A DNA stretch of 64,000 nt from Burkholderiales bacterium (GCA_030833315.1 JAURHM010000005.1:24895-88894), one strand, 5' to 3'; numbered from the stretch's first letter, positions 26,371-37,487 are shown. The notes: generated from the sequence alone by a model not told the origin. Numbers and translations are program-made.

Positions 26371-28230
26371 CTACTTGGCCTGCGCCGCGGGTTTCCAGAT
26401 CTGGCCGATGGAAATCCGGTCCAGCTTGCGGCGCCCGCCGTAATAGAGGTTGACGATGCCGCGCGACACCATCACCGCGCTGAACATCGAGGTCATAATG
26501 CCTAGGCAGTGCACCACTGCAAAGCCGCGCACCGGACCGGAGCCGAACGCAAACAGCGCGATGCCGGCGATCAGCGTGGTCACATTGGAGTCAAGAATGG
26601 TCGCCCAGGCCCGCTCATAACCCGAGTGCAGCGCGGCCTGCGGCGTCATGCCGTTGCGCAATTCCTCGCGGATGCGCTCATTGATCAGCACATTGGCGTC
26701 AATCGCCATGCCCAGCGCCAGCGCGATCGCGGCGATACCCGGCAGCGTCAGCGTCGCCTGCAGCATCGACAGCAAAGCGATCAGGAACAGCAGGTTGGCG
26801 CCGAGTGCAACAACGGATATCGCCCCCATCAGCATGTAGTAGATGACCATGAACACCGCGATCGCAGCAAAACCCATCCACATCGACTGGAAACCGGCCT
26901 GGATGTTTTCAGCACCCAGCGACGGGCCGACGGTGCGTTCCTCGATGATTTCCATCGGCGCCGCCAGCGCGCCGGCGCGCAGCAGCAGCGACACGTCCTT
27001 TGCTTCCTGCGTAGTCATGCGGCCACTGATCTGCACGCGGCCACCGCCGATTTCGGAACGGATCACCGGGGCGGTGACCACCTCGCCCTTGCCACGTTCG
27101 AACAGCAGGATGGCCATGCGCTTGCCGACGCTTTCACGCGTGACCTGCTGGAAAATGCGCGCGCCGGTGCCATCCAGATTGATGTGTACCGCCGGTTCGC
27201 CGCTCTGTCCGTCAAAACCGGGCTGGGCGTCGTTGATGCGCTCGCCGGTGAGGACAACCTGTTTTTTGACCAGCACCGGCTGGCCGCTGCGCTCGTAATA
27301 CAGTTCGGCGCCGAAGGGCAACTGGCCGGCCTTGGCCTGCTGTAGCGTGCCCGGATCCATTTTCTCTTCATCGACCATGCGCACTTCGAGGGTCGCGGTG
27401 CGGCCAAGGATGTCCTTGGCCTTGGCGGTGTCCTGAACGCCCGGCAGCTGCACGACCACGCGGTCGGCGCCCTGCTGCTGGATGATCGGCTCGGCGACGC
27501 CAAGTTCATTAACTCGGTTGCGCAGTGTGGTGATGTTCTGCTGCAGCGCGAATTCCTGGGTCTTGCGCTGGGCCTCGATGCGCAGAACGGCATTGATGCG
27601 GAATTCTCCGCCGTCCTCGCTGGCCTTCAGCTCGAGGTCTGGCATGTCCTTGCTGATGCGTACCAGGGCTTTTTCGCGCAGCGCGGCCTCGCGGAAACGC
27701 ACGGTGATCGACTGACCTTCGCGCGACAGACCGGAATACTGCAGGCGCTGTTCGCGCAGCATGCCACGGATGTCGTTGCTATAGGCCTCGAGCTTTTTCG
27801 ACAGCGCCGCCTTCATGTCGACCTGCATCAGGAAGTGCACACCCCCGCGCAGATCGAGGCCGAGATACATCGGTAGCGCACCGATCGATGCCAGCCACTG
27901 CGGGCTGCGCGACAGCAGGTTCAGCGCCACCACATAGTCATCGCCCAGCGCCGTCTGCAGGGCATCCTTGGCCTTGAGCTGCTCCTCGGTGCCGGCAAAA
28001 CGCGCCTTGACGCTGGTGGCGTCCATCGCGATACCGGTGCTTTCGAGCGACGTTTTTTTCAGCGTATCTTCGATACGCGCCATCAGCGCCGCATCGGCCT
28101 TCAGGTTGCTGCGCAGCGGCGACACCTGCACCGCAGGCACTTCACCGTAGAAGTTCGGCAGCGTATACAGAAAACCGATCGCCACGGCGGCGAGGATCAT
28201 CAGGTACTTCCACAGGGGATAGCGGTTCAT
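26371..28230 (-). CDS. secD: Protein translocase subunit SecD
   Basis: Large RND-type subunit of the SecDF accessory complex of the Sec pathway, 619 residues. An N-terminal helix is followed by the periplasmic P1 domain (about 115-440; LGLDLRGGVHFLMQVD), then five helices with GMAIDANVLINERIREE, whose Asp is part of the proton path. It is co-linear with yajC and secF in the classical yajC-secD-secF order. Confidence 0.97.
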   Translation of the reverse strand: MNRYPLWKYLMILAAVAIGFLYTLPNFYGEVPAVQVSPLRSNLKADAALMARIEDTLKKTSLESTGIAMDATSVKARFAGTEEQLKAKDALQTALGDDYVVALNLLSRSPQWLASIGALPMYLGLDLRGGVHFLMQVDMKAALSKKLEAYSNDIRGMLREQRLQYSGLSREGQSITVRFREAALREKALVRISKDMPDLELKASEDGGEFRINAVLRIEAQRKTQEFALQQNITTLRNRVNELGVAEPIIQQQGADRVVVQLPGVQDTAKAKDILGRTATLEVRMVDEEKMDPGTLQQAKAGQLPFGAELYYERSGQPVLVKKQVVLTGERINDAQPGFDGQSGEPAVHINLDGTGARIFQQVTRESVGKRMAILLFERGKGEVVTAPVIRSEIGGGRVQISGRMTTQEAKDVSLLLRAGALAAPMEIIEERTVGPSLGAENIQAGFQSMWMGFAAIAVFMVIYYMLMGAISVVALGANLLFLIALLSMLQATLTLPGIAAIALALGMAIDANVLINERIREELRNGMTPQAALHSGYERAWATILDSNVTTLIAGIALFAFGSGPVRGFAVVHCLGIMTSMFSAVMVSRGIVNLYYGGRRKLDRISIGQIWKPAAQAK

Positions 28231-28285
28231 GTTGGGCGCGTTAGTGGTGAAGCGTGGGGGGCATCGAAAAGAAACAAGACTGGGC

Positions 28286-28320
28286 GATGCGCATGGCCGG
28301 CCAAAGCCGGCTTGCGCATC
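28286..28320. other. Hairpin between yajC and secD
   Basis: GATGCGCA pairs with TGCGCATC, with an inner GCCGGC/GCCGGC stem. It occupies the 96-bp gap between yajC and secD. No U-run follows, so it is more likely an mRNA processing or stability element than a terminator. Confidence 0.45.
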
Positions 28321-28326
28321 AACGTC

Positions 28327-28656
28327 TTACTGGATGGTCTTGAGGGTGCCTTTGGGCAGCACGATCTGGATCGCAGCCCGCTGGATCTGAATTTCGACGT
28401 TGTCGGCCACCGATACCGTCGCATACTGGGCATCGACTTTGGTGATGCGGCCGAGAATGCCGCCAGCGGTAATGACTTCATCGCCCTTCTGCAGGCCTTC
28501 CACCATTGCCTTGTGTTCCTTGGCGCGTTTCATCTGCGGCCGGATCATCAGGAAATAGAGCACACCGAACATGGCCAGGATCAGCAGCATGCTTTCGATG
28601 CCGCCTCCCTGTGCCGCTGCGGGCGCAGCCTGCGCCCAAGCTGAACTGATTAACAA
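28327..28656 (-). CDS. yajC: Sec translocase accessory protein YajC
   Basis: Small single-helix protein that copurifies with SecDF. A TTG at 28656, with GGAGG eight nucleotides upstream, gives 109 residues, the family length (about 110). A longer open frame would add a basic leader unlike YajC. The helix MLLILAMFGVLYFLMIRPQMKR and the following KGDEVITAGGILGRI are family hallmarks. It is preceded by tgt and followed by secD. Confidence 0.93.
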   Translation of the reverse strand: MLISSAWAQAAPAAAQGGGIESMLLILAMFGVLYFLMIRPQMKRAKEHKAMVEGLQKGDEVITAGGILGRITKVDAQYATVSVADNVEIQIQRAAIQIVLPKGTLKTIQ

Positions 28657-28729
28657 GTGGAACCTCCGTGGTGTTGGCAGGCGGCCCGGCGTTTTGCACT
28701 GCAACCGGTTACGCCCAAAGTGTTGTATT

Positions 28730-29854
<1,125 letters not shown>

Positions 29855-30880
29855 TCAGGGCGTGCGTTCGATCAGCATGGCGTCACCATAGCTGAAAAAC
29901 CGGTAACGCTGCTCGATCGCATGCCGATAGGCCTTGCGGATGTTGTCGACGCCACCGAACGCCGACACCAGCATCAAGAGGGTAGACTTCGGCAGATGGA
30001 AATTGGTAATCAGGCAATCAACGATGCGGAAACGATAGCCGGGCAGCACGAACAGTGCGGTATCGGCGCTGCCCGCCACCGGCTCGCCGGCTGCAGCAGC
30101 CGACTCCAGCGCACGCAGGCTGGTGGTGCCGACCGCAACAATGCGTCCGCCGGCGTCGCGATGCCGCCGGATCGCATCCACGGTGTCCTGTGACAGGCTG
30201 TACCACTCGCTGTGCATGCGGTGTTCGCTGAGATTCTGCGTGCGCACCGGCTGGAAGGTACCGGCGCCGACATGCAGGGTCAGATACGCGGTGCCGATAC
30301 CCTGATCACGCAAGGCCTCCAGCAACGCCGCATCAAAATGCAGGCCTGCGGTCGGTGCCGCCACGGCACCCGGCGTACGCGCAAAAACCGTCTGATAGCG
30401 CGTCTCGTCATCAACACCCGGCCGGTGTTCGATGTACGGCGGCAAGGGCAAGGCGCCGTAACGCTCCAGCTGGGCAAACACATCCTCTTGCGGGAAACGC
30501 AGTCGATACAGCTCACCCTCGCGGGCCACCATCTCCAGGACCAGTCCACCTTCAAGATGTAATTCGCTGCCGGCCTTGGGCGGATGGCTGGCACGGATCT
30601 GCGCCAGCGCTTCGCCCGCCCCCAGAACGCGTTCAATCAGCACCTCGATCCGCCCGCCGCTGGCTTTCTGCCCCATCAGCCGCGCCTTGATGACCTTGGT
30701 GTCATTGAGGATCAGCAGGTCGCCCGCCCGCAGCAGCCCCGGCAAATCGGTAAACCGCAGGTCTTGCAGCGTACCGTTCGCGCCGTCGAGATGCAGCAGC
30801 CGGCTCGCCCGGCGTTCGGCCGCGGGCGACTGTGCAATCAGCTCTTCGGGAAGGTGATAATCGAAATCATCCAGACGCAT
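29855..30880 (-). CDS. queA: S-adenosylmethionine:tRNA ribosyltransferase-isomerase
   Basis: Adds the cyclopentenediol-forming ribosyl group from SAM to preQ1-tRNA, giving epoxyqueuosine. It has 341 residues from the ATG at 30880 ([17 protein letters not shown]); the open frame extends 56 codons further up but into non-family sequence. Motifs RPPGRRR-type loops are not obvious, but [24 protein letters not shown] and [18 protein letters not shown] are diagnostic. It is the first gene of the queA-tgt-yajC-secDF run. Confidence 0.96.
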   Translation of the reverse strand: MRLDDFDYHLPEELIAQSPAAERRASRLLHLDGANGTLQDLRFTDLPGLLRAGDLLILNDTKVIKARLMGQKASGGRIEVLIERVLGAGEALAQIRASHPPKAGSELHLEGGLVLEMVAREGELYRLRFPQEDVFAQLERYGALPLPPYIEHRPGVDDETRYQTVFARTPGAVAAPTAGLHFDAALLEALRDQGIGTAYLTLHVGAGTFQPVRTQNLSEHRMHSEWYSLSQDTVDAIRRHRDAGGRIVAVGTTSLRALESAAAAGEPVAGSADTALFVLPGYRFRIVDCLITNFHLPKSTLLMLVSAFGGVDNIRKAYRHAIEQRYRFFSYGDAMLIERTP

Positions 30881-30954
30881 CGCGCGGATTATACGGACGG
30901 AAAGATAGGCATGGATACATAGGGACGGATACACAGGATGAATACAGCGAATGG

Positions 30955-30984
30955 TTGCCGCCATAAGGCCGTTTGACCGATAAT
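30955..30984 (+). promoter_or_regulatory. Candidate promoter of the tRNA-Leu gene
   Basis: TTGCCG (30955-30960), an 18-nt spacer and GATAAT (30979-30984) end 12 nt before the mature tRNA 5' end. A CCCTCACCCCC run lies between them. Confidence 0.45.
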
Positions 30985-30996
30985 CCCTCACCCCCT

Positions 30997-31081
30997 GCCT
31001 CGGTGGTGGAATTGGTAGACGCGCCGGACTCAAAATCCGGTGCCGCAAGGCGTGTCGGTTCGAGTCCGACCCGAGGCACCA
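30997..31081 (+). tRNA. tRNA-Leu, anticodon CAA
   Basis: An 85-nt tRNA with encoded CCA. The acceptor stem GCCTCGG pairs with CCGAGGC; the D-arm has GGTGGAATTGGTAGAC. The anticodon stem CCGGA/TCCGG holds loop CTCAAAA, giving CAA (reads UUG). A long class II variable arm (TGCCGCAAGGCGT) identifies leucine, and the T-arm is GTCGGTTCGAGTCCGAC. It stands alone between queA and an enoyl-CoA hydratase gene. Confidence 0.97.
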
Positions 31082-31145
31082 CTCACAAGTCCCTGGCCGC
31101 CATCACGGCGCCATGCATTCTCCAGACCAATCAACGGAAAAGACC

Positions 31146-31928
31146 ATGACTGAAAAGGAAATCGGCGTCAGCATCGACGGCCATGTCGCCACAGTGGAAC
31201 TGCGCCGTCCGCCCAATAACTTTCTGGACATCGACCTGATTGGTGAGCTGGCCTCGGCGCTGGAAGCGCTGGACGAGGACAGCAACTGCCGCAGCATCGT
31301 GCTCGCCGCCGCCGGCAAACATTTCTGCGCGGGCGCCAACCTGAAAAAGCGCGTGGACGACGAAGCTGCGGGCCAGAAACAGGTCACCCAGCCGCGTCAC
31401 CTCTACCACGAGGCACAACGCCTGGTGCAGACCCGCAAGCCCATCGTCGCCGCGATCCACGGCAGCGCCATCGGCGCCGGCCTCGGCCTGGCGCTGGTCG
31501 CCGACTTCCGCGTCACCTGCAAGGAAGCGCGTCTGGCGGCGAACTTTTGCGCAATGGGTTACCACCCGGGCTTCGGCATGACGGTGACGCTGCCGCGTCT
31601 GGTCGGTCATCAGACCGCGAAATGGCTGTTCCTCACCGGCAAACGCATCCCCGGCGAAGAAGCGTTTGAACTGGGACTGGCCGACCGTCTGGTGGCGCAG
31701 GATCAAGTGCGTCAGGTCGCGCAGGAAATGGCCGCTGAACTCGCCAAGTCCGGCCCGCTGGCCGTGCAGGCCACGCGCGAAACGCTCAACGGTGATCTGT
31801 TCGCGGCCTTCCGCGCCGCCACCGAACGCGAAGCCTTCGTGCAGATGATGCTGCGCGAAACCAATGATTTCAAGGAAGGCGTCAAAGCCGGCTTTGACCG
31901 CCGCGATCCGGTGTTTACCGGCAACTGA
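31146..31928 (+). CDS. Enoyl-CoA hydratase/isomerase family protein
   Basis: Crotonase-fold enzyme, 260 residues from the ATG at 31146 (MTEKEIGVSIDGHVATVEL); an ATG at 31113 would add eleven. The oxyanion-hole segments are AAGKHFCAGANLK and IHGSAIGAGLGLALVADFRV. The hydratase Glu position after GYHPGFG is not conserved in the usual way (HPGFGMTVTLPR), so hydratase versus isomerase or thioester hydrolase activity is open. It has no operon partner, with the cupin gene convergent. Confidence 0.85.
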   Translation: MTEKEIGVSIDGHVATVELRRPPNNFLDIDLIGELASALEALDEDSNCRSIVLAAAGKHFCAGANLKKRVDDEAAGQKQVTQPRHLYHEAQRLVQTRKPIVAAIHGSAIGAGLGLALVADFRVTCKEARLAANFCAMGYHPGFGMTVTLPRLVGHQTAKWLFLTGKRIPGEEAFELGLADRLVAQDQVRQVAQEMAAELAKSGPLAVQATRETLNGDLFAAFRAATEREAFVQMMLRETNDFKEGVKAGFDRRDPVFTGN

Positions 31929-31949
31929 ACAAACCGGCGTTCGCCGTGC

Positions 31950-32396
31950 TTAACGCGGCGGCGCCGGCAGCATCTGCGTCAGTGCTTTTTCAGTCACACC
32001 GGCATAGAACACCAGCACCTTCATCGGCACAGTGCCGGTATTGCGCCCGTTATGGGCCCGCTCAAACACTTCGGCGAGGCCGTCACCGGCCTTGAGCGTC
32101 AGGCGCCGGCCATCCTGCAACTCAACCTCCAGTTCCCCCTCCAGCACCATGCCGAAGGAAGGCACCGGATGCGCATGCCAACCGGTCTGTGCGCCGGGCG
32201 CCAGCGTGACGATAATCCCTGTCACCTCGGCCGTGCCCTGCGGATACACGATGGGGGTGCCGTCCCAGGCGCGGGTGGTTTTGAGGATGATTTTTGAGGT
32301 CACCGCCGGCACCGGCTCGGCGGCGGCAAGTGCCCCGGTCCAGCACAGGCCACTGATAGCCAAACCGATGCTAAGGTCACGCCTGTTCAAGATCAT
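31950..32396 (-). CDS. Exported cupin-domain protein
   Basis: A 148-residue protein with a Tat-like signal (NRRDLSIGLAISG...ALAAAEP) and one cupin barrel. Metal-ligand motif 1 is GWHAHPVPSFGMVLEGELEVE (two His, one Glu) and motif 2 is about AHNGRNTGTVPMKVLVFYAG. The fold suggests a periplasmic metal-binding enzyme or sensor; no substrate can be named. Confidence 0.82.
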   Translation of the reverse strand: MILNRRDLSIGLAISGLCWTGALAAAEPVPAVTSKIILKTTRAWDGTPIVYPQGTAEVTGIIVTLAPGAQTGWHAHPVPSFGMVLEGELEVELQDGRRLTLKAGDGLAEVFERAHNGRNTGTVPMKVLVFYAGVTEKALTQMLPAPPR

Positions 32397-32460
32397 TTAA
32401 TCACCGTAATGGAAAAGTGGCCCAGCGTTCAGCTCTAACTGATCGGATATCTGGCCCGGG

Positions 32461-33294
32461 TCAGGGTACGGTGACTTCGACGTTGTCGATCAGACGTGTC
32501 TTGCCCAGACGGGCAGCCGCCAGAATCACCAGCTCGCGCTCGCCGTTGGACGGCGGTTGCAGATCGGCACGGCGGCGCACCGCGACGTAATCGGGCTTCC
32601 AGCCGTGCTTGGCCAGCTCGGCCATCGCGCCGAGTTCGATGCGCTGGTAATCACGCGCGCCGAGGGCGATTTCACCACGGGAATTTTTCAGCACCCGGTA
32701 CAGCCGCGGCGCTTCCTGGCGTTCCGCCGGAGTCAGATAGCCGTTGCGTGACGACAGCGCAAGGCCGTCTTCAGCGCGAACCGTTTCCGCCAGAATCAGT
32801 TCAATCGGCAATGCAAACTGGCGCACCATATTCGACAGTACCAGGCACTGCTGGTAATCCTTCTTGCCGAAAATCGCTGCATGCGGCGATACCATGTTGA
32901 ACAGTTTGAGTACTACCGTGGCCACGCCGCGGAAATGACCGGGACGCGCACCGCCATCGAGAATGTGCTGGAGGTCGGAAGGTTCCACGGCGAAAGTCTG
33001 CGGTTCCGGATAGATTTCCTTCTCGTCCGGCGCAAACACCACATCGACGCCGGCATTGCGCAGGCGCTCGCAATCCGCCTCAAAGGTGCGCGGGTAGCGG
33101 TCGAAATCCTCGCGGGGACCGAACTGCAGCCGGTTGACGAAAATGCTGACCACAGTGCACGCCGCGCGCGGCTTGGCGATGCGCATCAGCTCGATGTGCC
33201 CCTCGTGCAGATTGCCCATCGTCGGCACGAACACGTTGTCGGGTTCGCGCCGCAGGCGTTCGCGCAGCTCGTGCACGGAATGAATGACGTCCAT
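32461..33294 (-). CDS. panC: Pantothenate synthetase
   Basis: Condenses pantoate with beta-alanine using ATP, the last step to pantothenate. It has 277 residues. Seen: [16 protein letters not shown] (HIGH-like site), [31 protein letters not shown] and the KMSKS-like [13 protein letters not shown]. It lies 88 bp downstream of panB on the same strand, the usual pair. Confidence 0.96.
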   Translation of the reverse strand: MDVIHSVHELRERLRREPDNVFVPTMGNLHEGHIELMRIAKPRAACTVVSIFVNRLQFGPREDFDRYPRTFEADCERLRNAGVDVVFAPDEKEIYPEPQTFAVEPSDLQHILDGGARPGHFRGVATVVLKLFNMVSPHAAIFGKKDYQQCLVLSNMVRQFALPIELILAETVRAEDGLALSSRNGYLTPAERQEAPRLYRVLKNSRGEIALGARDYQRIELGAMAELAKHGWKPDYVAVRRRADLQPPSNGERELVILAAARLGKTRLIDNVEVTVP

Positions 33295-33382
33295 TGGAGA
33301 CCGTGGGTCTGTGGCAGGTGGTGGATGAAAGAGGGCGCATTATATATGCGCCCGAAGATCGTGGCGGCGAACGCCGCGGGAA

Positions 33383-34177
33383 TCAGAAGGAGTGTTCGCG
33401 CCCCGGGAATTTGCCTGAACGCACTTCCGCGACATACAGCGCGACCGCATCCTGGATCGATCCGGCGGCAGCTTTCATGTAATTCTTGACGAACTTGGCC
33501 TTCTTGCCGGGATAAACGTCGAGCATGTCATGAAGCACCAGCACCTGGCCATGACAATCGACGCCGGCGCCGATGCCGATGGTTGGCACCCTGGCCGCCG
33601 CCGTGACCTGGCTGGCCAGCGCCGCGGGAATGGCTTCGAGCACGATCATGCCCGCCCCCGCCTGCTCCAGAATCCCCGCATCATCGAGCAGCCGCTGCGC
33701 GTCGTCCTCGGCCTTGCCCTGCACCTTGTAGCCACCGAGTTGGTGCACGGACTGCGGCGTCAGCCCGAGATGACCGCAGACCGGAATGCCGCGCTCGGTC
33801 AGAAAAGCAATGGTTTCCAGCATCGAACGGCCACCTTCGATTTTGACCATCTGCGCACCTGCCGCCATGATTTCAGCGGCATTGCGGAAGGCATCCTGCG
33901 GGCTGACCTGAAAGGTGCCGAAAGGCATGTCGCCGATGATGAATGCATTTTTCGCACCGCGCGCCACGCAGGCAGTGTGATAAACAATGTCACGCAGCGT
34001 CACCGGCAGGGTTGATTCATGGCCCTGTAGCACATTGCCCAGCGAATCGCCAATCAGCAGCGTATCGACACCTGCGGCATCCAGCAGCGACGCAAAGCTC
34101 GCGTCATAGCAGGTCAGCATGGTGATCTTCTCGCCTTCCCGCATCATCTTGTGCAGATTGCTCAACGTGATACGCAT
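33383..34177 (-). CDS. panB: 3-methyl-2-oxobutanoate hydroxymethyltransferase
   Basis: Makes ketopantoate from ketoisovalerate and methylene-THF. It has 264 residues. Motifs: [33 protein letters not shown] start with metal Asp, [23 protein letters not shown], and [11 protein letters not shown] deoxynucleoside kinase and folK follow upstream on the same strand, forming a cofactor-rich cluster. Confidence 0.96.
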   Translation of the reverse strand: MRITLSNLHKMMREGEKITMLTCYDASFASLLDAAGVDTLLIGDSLGNVLQGHESTLPVTLRDIVYHTACVARGAKNAFIIGDMPFGTFQVSPQDAFRNAAEIMAAGAQMVKIEGGRSMLETIAFLTERGIPVCGHLGLTPQSVHQLGGYKVQGKAEDDAQRLLDDAGILEQAGAGMIVLEAIPAALASQVTAAARVPTIGIGAGVDCHGQVLVLHDMLDVYPGKKAKFVKNYMKAAAGSIQDAVALYVAEVRSGKFPGREHSF

Positions 34178-34214
34178 GTTGTTTCCTCTTGATGGGCCGA
34201 ACCGGTTTTAACGG

Positions 34215-34871
34215 TCAGTTACCCAGGCTGAAAAATTCCCGCGGACCGCGCAGCGCATTGATCCGCCGCAACAATAAATCAAAATCCGCCGTTGAATCAA
34301 CGAAGTTCAGATTATCCGAATTGACGATCAGCAGCGGCGCGGTATCGTAATGATGGAAAAACCGCGCATAAGTATCAGCCAGCCGGACCAGATAGTCATC
34401 CGGGATCGAGGTTTCATAGGCGGTCGCACGCCGGCGCACGCGTTCGATCAGCGTTTCCACGCCGGCCTGCAGGTAAATCACCAGATCGGGTTGCGGCGCC
34501 TGCGGCTTGAGATGATCATAAATCTGCCGGTACAGCGCGAGTTCGGCGTCATTCAGGTTCATGCGCGCGAACAACGGGTCTTTTTCGAGCATGAAATCCG
34601 AGACGGTGATGCCGCGGAACAGGTCGGACTGCACCAGGTCACGCACCTGGTTGCTGCGCTGGAATAGAAAAAACAACTGCACTGGCAGCGCATGTCGAGC
34701 GGGGTCCTGATAAAAACCCGGCAAAAAAGGATTGGCATCCGGATCTTCGAACAGGGTCGCGGCGCCGAGATGGCTCGCCAGTTTTTTCGCCAGCGTGGTT
34801 TTGCCCGATCCAATCGGACCTTCGACCACGATATAGCGGTATTTCGGATTCAGAACCGGGTTCATGTTCAT
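34215..34871 (-). CDS. Deoxynucleoside kinase family protein
   Basis: Deoxyadenosine/deoxycytidine kinase-like P-loop enzyme, 218 residues. P-loop GPIGSGKTT is at 19-27, the DR(S/Y)-type substrate site is replaced by SDFMLEKDPLFA, and the LID arginines are in ERVRRRATAYE. A second in-frame ATG two codons in (34865) could also start it. It overlaps folK by four bases. This gene is a regular member of the betaproteobacterial panB-folK cluster; its substrate here is unproven. Confidence 0.88.
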   Translation of the reverse strand: MNMNPVLNPKYRYIVVEGPIGSGKTTLAKKLASHLGAATLFEDPDANPFLPGFYQDPARHALPVQLFFLFQRSNQVRDLVQSDLFRGITVSDFMLEKDPLFARMNLNDAELALYRQIYDHLKPQAPQPDLVIYLQAGVETLIERVRRRATAYETSIPDDYLVRLADTYARFFHHYDTAPLLIVNSDNLNFVDSTADFDLLLRRINALRGPREFFSLGN

Positions 34872-35371
34872 GCCGGCATCCGTTGCAGTTGCGCGATGCT
34901 GTCCGCATCCACGCGTGCCGCCAGTTCACTGACCCTGCCCTGCCCCGGCACCTGCATGTCGGGCGCGATCTCGGCCAGCGGCAGCATCACAAAAGCCCGT
35001 TCAAGCATTCGCGCATGCGGAATGGTCAGACCGGGATCATGGATGACCATATCGCCATACAACACGATGTCCAGATCGAGCGTACGCGGCGCATTGGGAA
35101 ATTCGCGCACGCGACCGTTGACGCGTTCGATCTCCAGAAGGGCCTCGAGCAGTGCGTGGGGTTCCAGTGTGGTGTCGATCAACGCCACCGCATTGATGAA
35201 ATCCGGCTGATCGGTATAACCGACCGGTGCACTGCGATACAGCGAGGACCGAGCCGTCAGCCGGGTGCCGGGCAATGCCGCCAGCGCATTGAAACCGGCC
35301 TCGATCTGGCGCAGCGGCTCTCCGATGTTGGCGCCGAGCGCAATGCAGGCCGTACTTGGCGCCTGGGTCAC
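34868..35371 (-). CDS. folK: 6-hydroxymethyl-7,8-dihydropterin pyrophosphokinase
   Basis: Transfers pyrophosphate from ATP to the dihydropterin in folate synthesis. It has 167 residues. Motifs: ALGANIGEPLRQIE, SSLYRSAPVGY, and the metal/substrate site APRTLDLDIVLYGD followed by IPHARMLERAFVMLPL. It sits 5 bp from pcnB and overlaps the kinase gene. Confidence 0.96.
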   Translation of the reverse strand: MTQAPSTACIALGANIGEPLRQIEAGFNALAALPGTRLTARSSLYRSAPVGYTDQPDFINAVALIDTTLEPHALLEALLEIERVNGRVREFPNAPRTLDLDIVLYGDMVIHDPGLTIPHARMLERAFVMLPLAEIAPDMQVPGQGRVSELAARVDADSIAQLQRMPA

Positions 35372-35376
35372 AACCG

Positions 35377-36720
35377 TTATTCCGCTGCGGGCGCGCCGTC
35401 AGCCGGTTTGCGGCGACGGCGTTTACGGCGTTTTTTCGCCGGGGCACTGTCGGTGACCAGCATCGTCGCACGGGCATCGGCGTCAGCGTCCTGGAAACTG
35501 GTCCACCAGTCACCAAGCGATTTTTCAACTTCGCCGCTTTCACAGCGCAGTAGCAGGAAATCATAAGCAGCGCGAAAACGCGGCTGTTCGAGCAGGCGAT
35601 ACGGGCGCTGCCCCGCGCGCTGTTCAAAACGCGGCTGCATGATCCACAGTTCTTTCATGTCGGATGAATATCGCCGCGGGATCGCCAGCTGCTCGGTTTG
35701 CTGATCAAGCACGCCGTCCATCGCCTCATGCAACGCCGGCACCGGCGGCATGCCGCGGGCCTGGTGCTTTTTCCAGGCGGCCAGCACCTCGTGCCAGAGC
35801 AGCGCGGCAAACAGGAAGGCCGGCGAGATGGTCTTACCGGTGCGGATGCGGGTGTCGGTATTTTTCAGCGCGAGCATGACAAACCGCTCGCCCATCGGCT
35901 GCTCGAGAATGACGTCGAGCATCGGCAACAAACCGTGGTGCAGACCTTCCTTGCGCAGACGCTTGACGCACTCCGCGGCGTGACCGCAGAGCAGCAGCTT
36001 GAGCATCTCATCGAACAAGCGCGCCGCGGGCACATTGGCCAGCAGCGGCGCGAGCGCCTTCACCGGCTTGCGCGTTGCGGCATCCATTTCCAGTCCACAG
36101 GAGGCGGCAAAGCGCGCGGCACGCAGCATGCGCACCGGGTCTTCGCGATAACGCTGCTCCGGATCGCCGATGATGCGCAGTTTTTTGCTTTTCAGATCGG
36201 CGACGCCGCCGTGGTAATCCCAGACTTCCTCGCGTGCCGGATCGTAGAACAGCGCGTTGATGGTGAAATCGCGACGCGCGGCGTCCTGTGACTGGTCGCC
36301 CCAGACGTTGTCGCGCAGCAGGCGGCCGTGTTCGTCCTCGACCTGATGACTGGTATCGGCAACATCGGCCGGTCCGCGGAAAGTAGTGACCTCCACCAGA
36401 TCGCGGCCGCAGAGCACATGCACGATGCGGAAACGCCGGCCGATGATGCGCGAGCGGCGGAAAATGCCGCGCACTTCCTCGGGCGTGGCGTTGGTGGCGA
36501 CGTCGAAATCCTTGGGCGTGCGACCGAGAATCAGGTCGCGAACCGCGCCGCCGACAACAAACGCGGCATAACCGGCTTCCTGCAAGGCATCGCAGGTGCG
36601 CAAGGCGCAGCTGCCGATGCGCTCACGGCTGATGCCGTGTTCGGCCACGGGAATGATCCGCGGTTTCGCGGACTTGAACATGCGGCCCGAAAACACGCGG
36701 CCGAGAAACTTGGTGATCAT
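35377..36720 (-). CDS. pcnB: Poly(A) polymerase I
   Basis: Adds 3' A-tails to RNA, promoting decay. It has 447 residues, in the class II nucleotidyltransferase family. Head domain: FVVGGAVRDLILGRTPKDFD with the two catalytic Asp, then FRIVHVLCGRDLVEVTTFRG. An RRDFTINALFYD motif follows, and the C-terminal tail is very basic (KKRRKRRRRKPADG). The basic tail and length favour PcnB over CCA-adding enzyme. It lies between folK and the HAD gene. Confidence 0.94.
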   Translation of the reverse strand: MITKFLGRVFSGRMFKSAKPRIIPVAEHGISRERIGSCALRTCDALQEAGYAAFVVGGAVRDLILGRTPKDFDVATNATPEEVRGIFRRSRIIGRRFRIVHVLCGRDLVEVTTFRGPADVADTSHQVEDEHGRLLRDNVWGDQSQDAARRDFTINALFYDPAREEVWDYHGGVADLKSKKLRIIGDPEQRYREDPVRMLRAARFAASCGLEMDAATRKPVKALAPLLANVPAARLFDEMLKLLLCGHAAECVKRLRKEGLHHGLLPMLDVILEQPMGERFVMLALKNTDTRIRTGKTISPAFLFAALLWHEVLAAWKKHQARGMPPVPALHEAMDGVLDQQTEQLAIPRRYSSDMKELWIMQPRFEQRAGQRPYRLLEQPRFRAAYDFLLLRCESGEVEKSLGDWWTSFQDADADARATMLVTDSAPAKKRRKRRRRKPADGAPAAE

Positions 36721-36830
36721 GCGGAAATGTCAGTCAGCGCCGTATGTAGGACGGATTGCATCCATTGATGCACCCTCGCCAAGCGCCGCAAGGAGAAAAC
36801 GGCGCGATTATACATGGGCATCAGCAGCAC

Positions 36831-37487
36831 TCAGCCGAGGCTCATCACCGGCCAGCCGCGCGCTGTCGCCTGCGCGCGCAGACTGGCATCGGGGTCGACC
36901 GCGACCGGATGGGTGACCTGCTCCAGCAAAGGCAGGTCATTGTGGGAATCGCTGTAAAACGTTGATTTTTCAACACTTTTAATGCTCTGTTCGTGAGCGG
37001 CCAACCACGCTTCCAGCCGCGTGACCTTGCCTTCGCGGAAACAAGGTGTGCCTTCGACGCCACCGGTGAATTCGCCGTTGCGGGCCTCGGGATCGGTGGC
37101 AATCAGATGTTCGATGCCGAATTCGCGCGCAATCGGCGCGGTGACAAAACTGTTGGTCGCGGTGATCAGCACGCGGGTTTCGCCGGCATGCGCCTCGACC
37201 AGGTCGCGCGCCGACTGGCGGATCATCGGCAGGATGCGGCTGCGCATGTAATCGGCATGCCATTCATCCAGCACCTTGCGCGGATGACGAGACAGCGGCT
37301 TCAGCTGGAAGTCGAGGAATTTGCGTATATCCAGCGTGCCCGCCTTGTACTGGTCATAAAACTCCTGATTGCGAGCCTCATACACTTCGCGGTCGAGAAC
37401 GCCGCGGTCAATCAGGAATTGCGCCCATTCAAAATCGCTGTCGCCGGCGAGCAGGGTATTGTCGAGATCAAACAACGCCAGAATCAT
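36831..37487 (-). CDS. HAD-family (SerB-like, subfamily IB) hydrolase
   Basis: Phosphatase-like protein of 218 residues from the ATG at 37487; upstream frame to 37541 overlaps hda. Motif I FDLDNTLL has the nucleophile Asp, motif II is LITATNS, and motif IV is SDSHNDLPLL. HAD-IB members act on phosphoserine or phosphatidyl-type substrates; the exact one is unknown. It is a standard neighbour of hda and pcnB in Burkholderiales. Confidence 0.9.
   Translation of the reverse strand: MILALFDLDNTLLAGDSDFEWAQFLIDRGVLDREVYEARNQEFYDQYKAGTLDIRKFLDFQLKPLSRHPRKVLDEWHADYMRSRILPMIRQSARDLVEAHAGETRVLITATNSFVTAPIAREFGIEHLIATDPEARNGEFTGGVEGTPCFREGKVTRLEAWLAAHEQSIKSVEKSTFYSDSHNDLPLLEQVTHPVAVDPDASLRAQATARGWPVMSLG

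Noticed and set aside
30881..31048. Upstream extension of queA into the tRNA-Leu gene
   Set aside because: The frame runs through the tRNA gene on the opposite strand and lacks family sequence; MRLDDF at 30880 is the known start.
31146..31928. A specific enoyl-CoA hydratase assignment (PaaF, PhaB or CaiD type)
   Set aside because: The second catalytic Glu region is not conserved in the usual way and there is no pathway context, so only the family is given.
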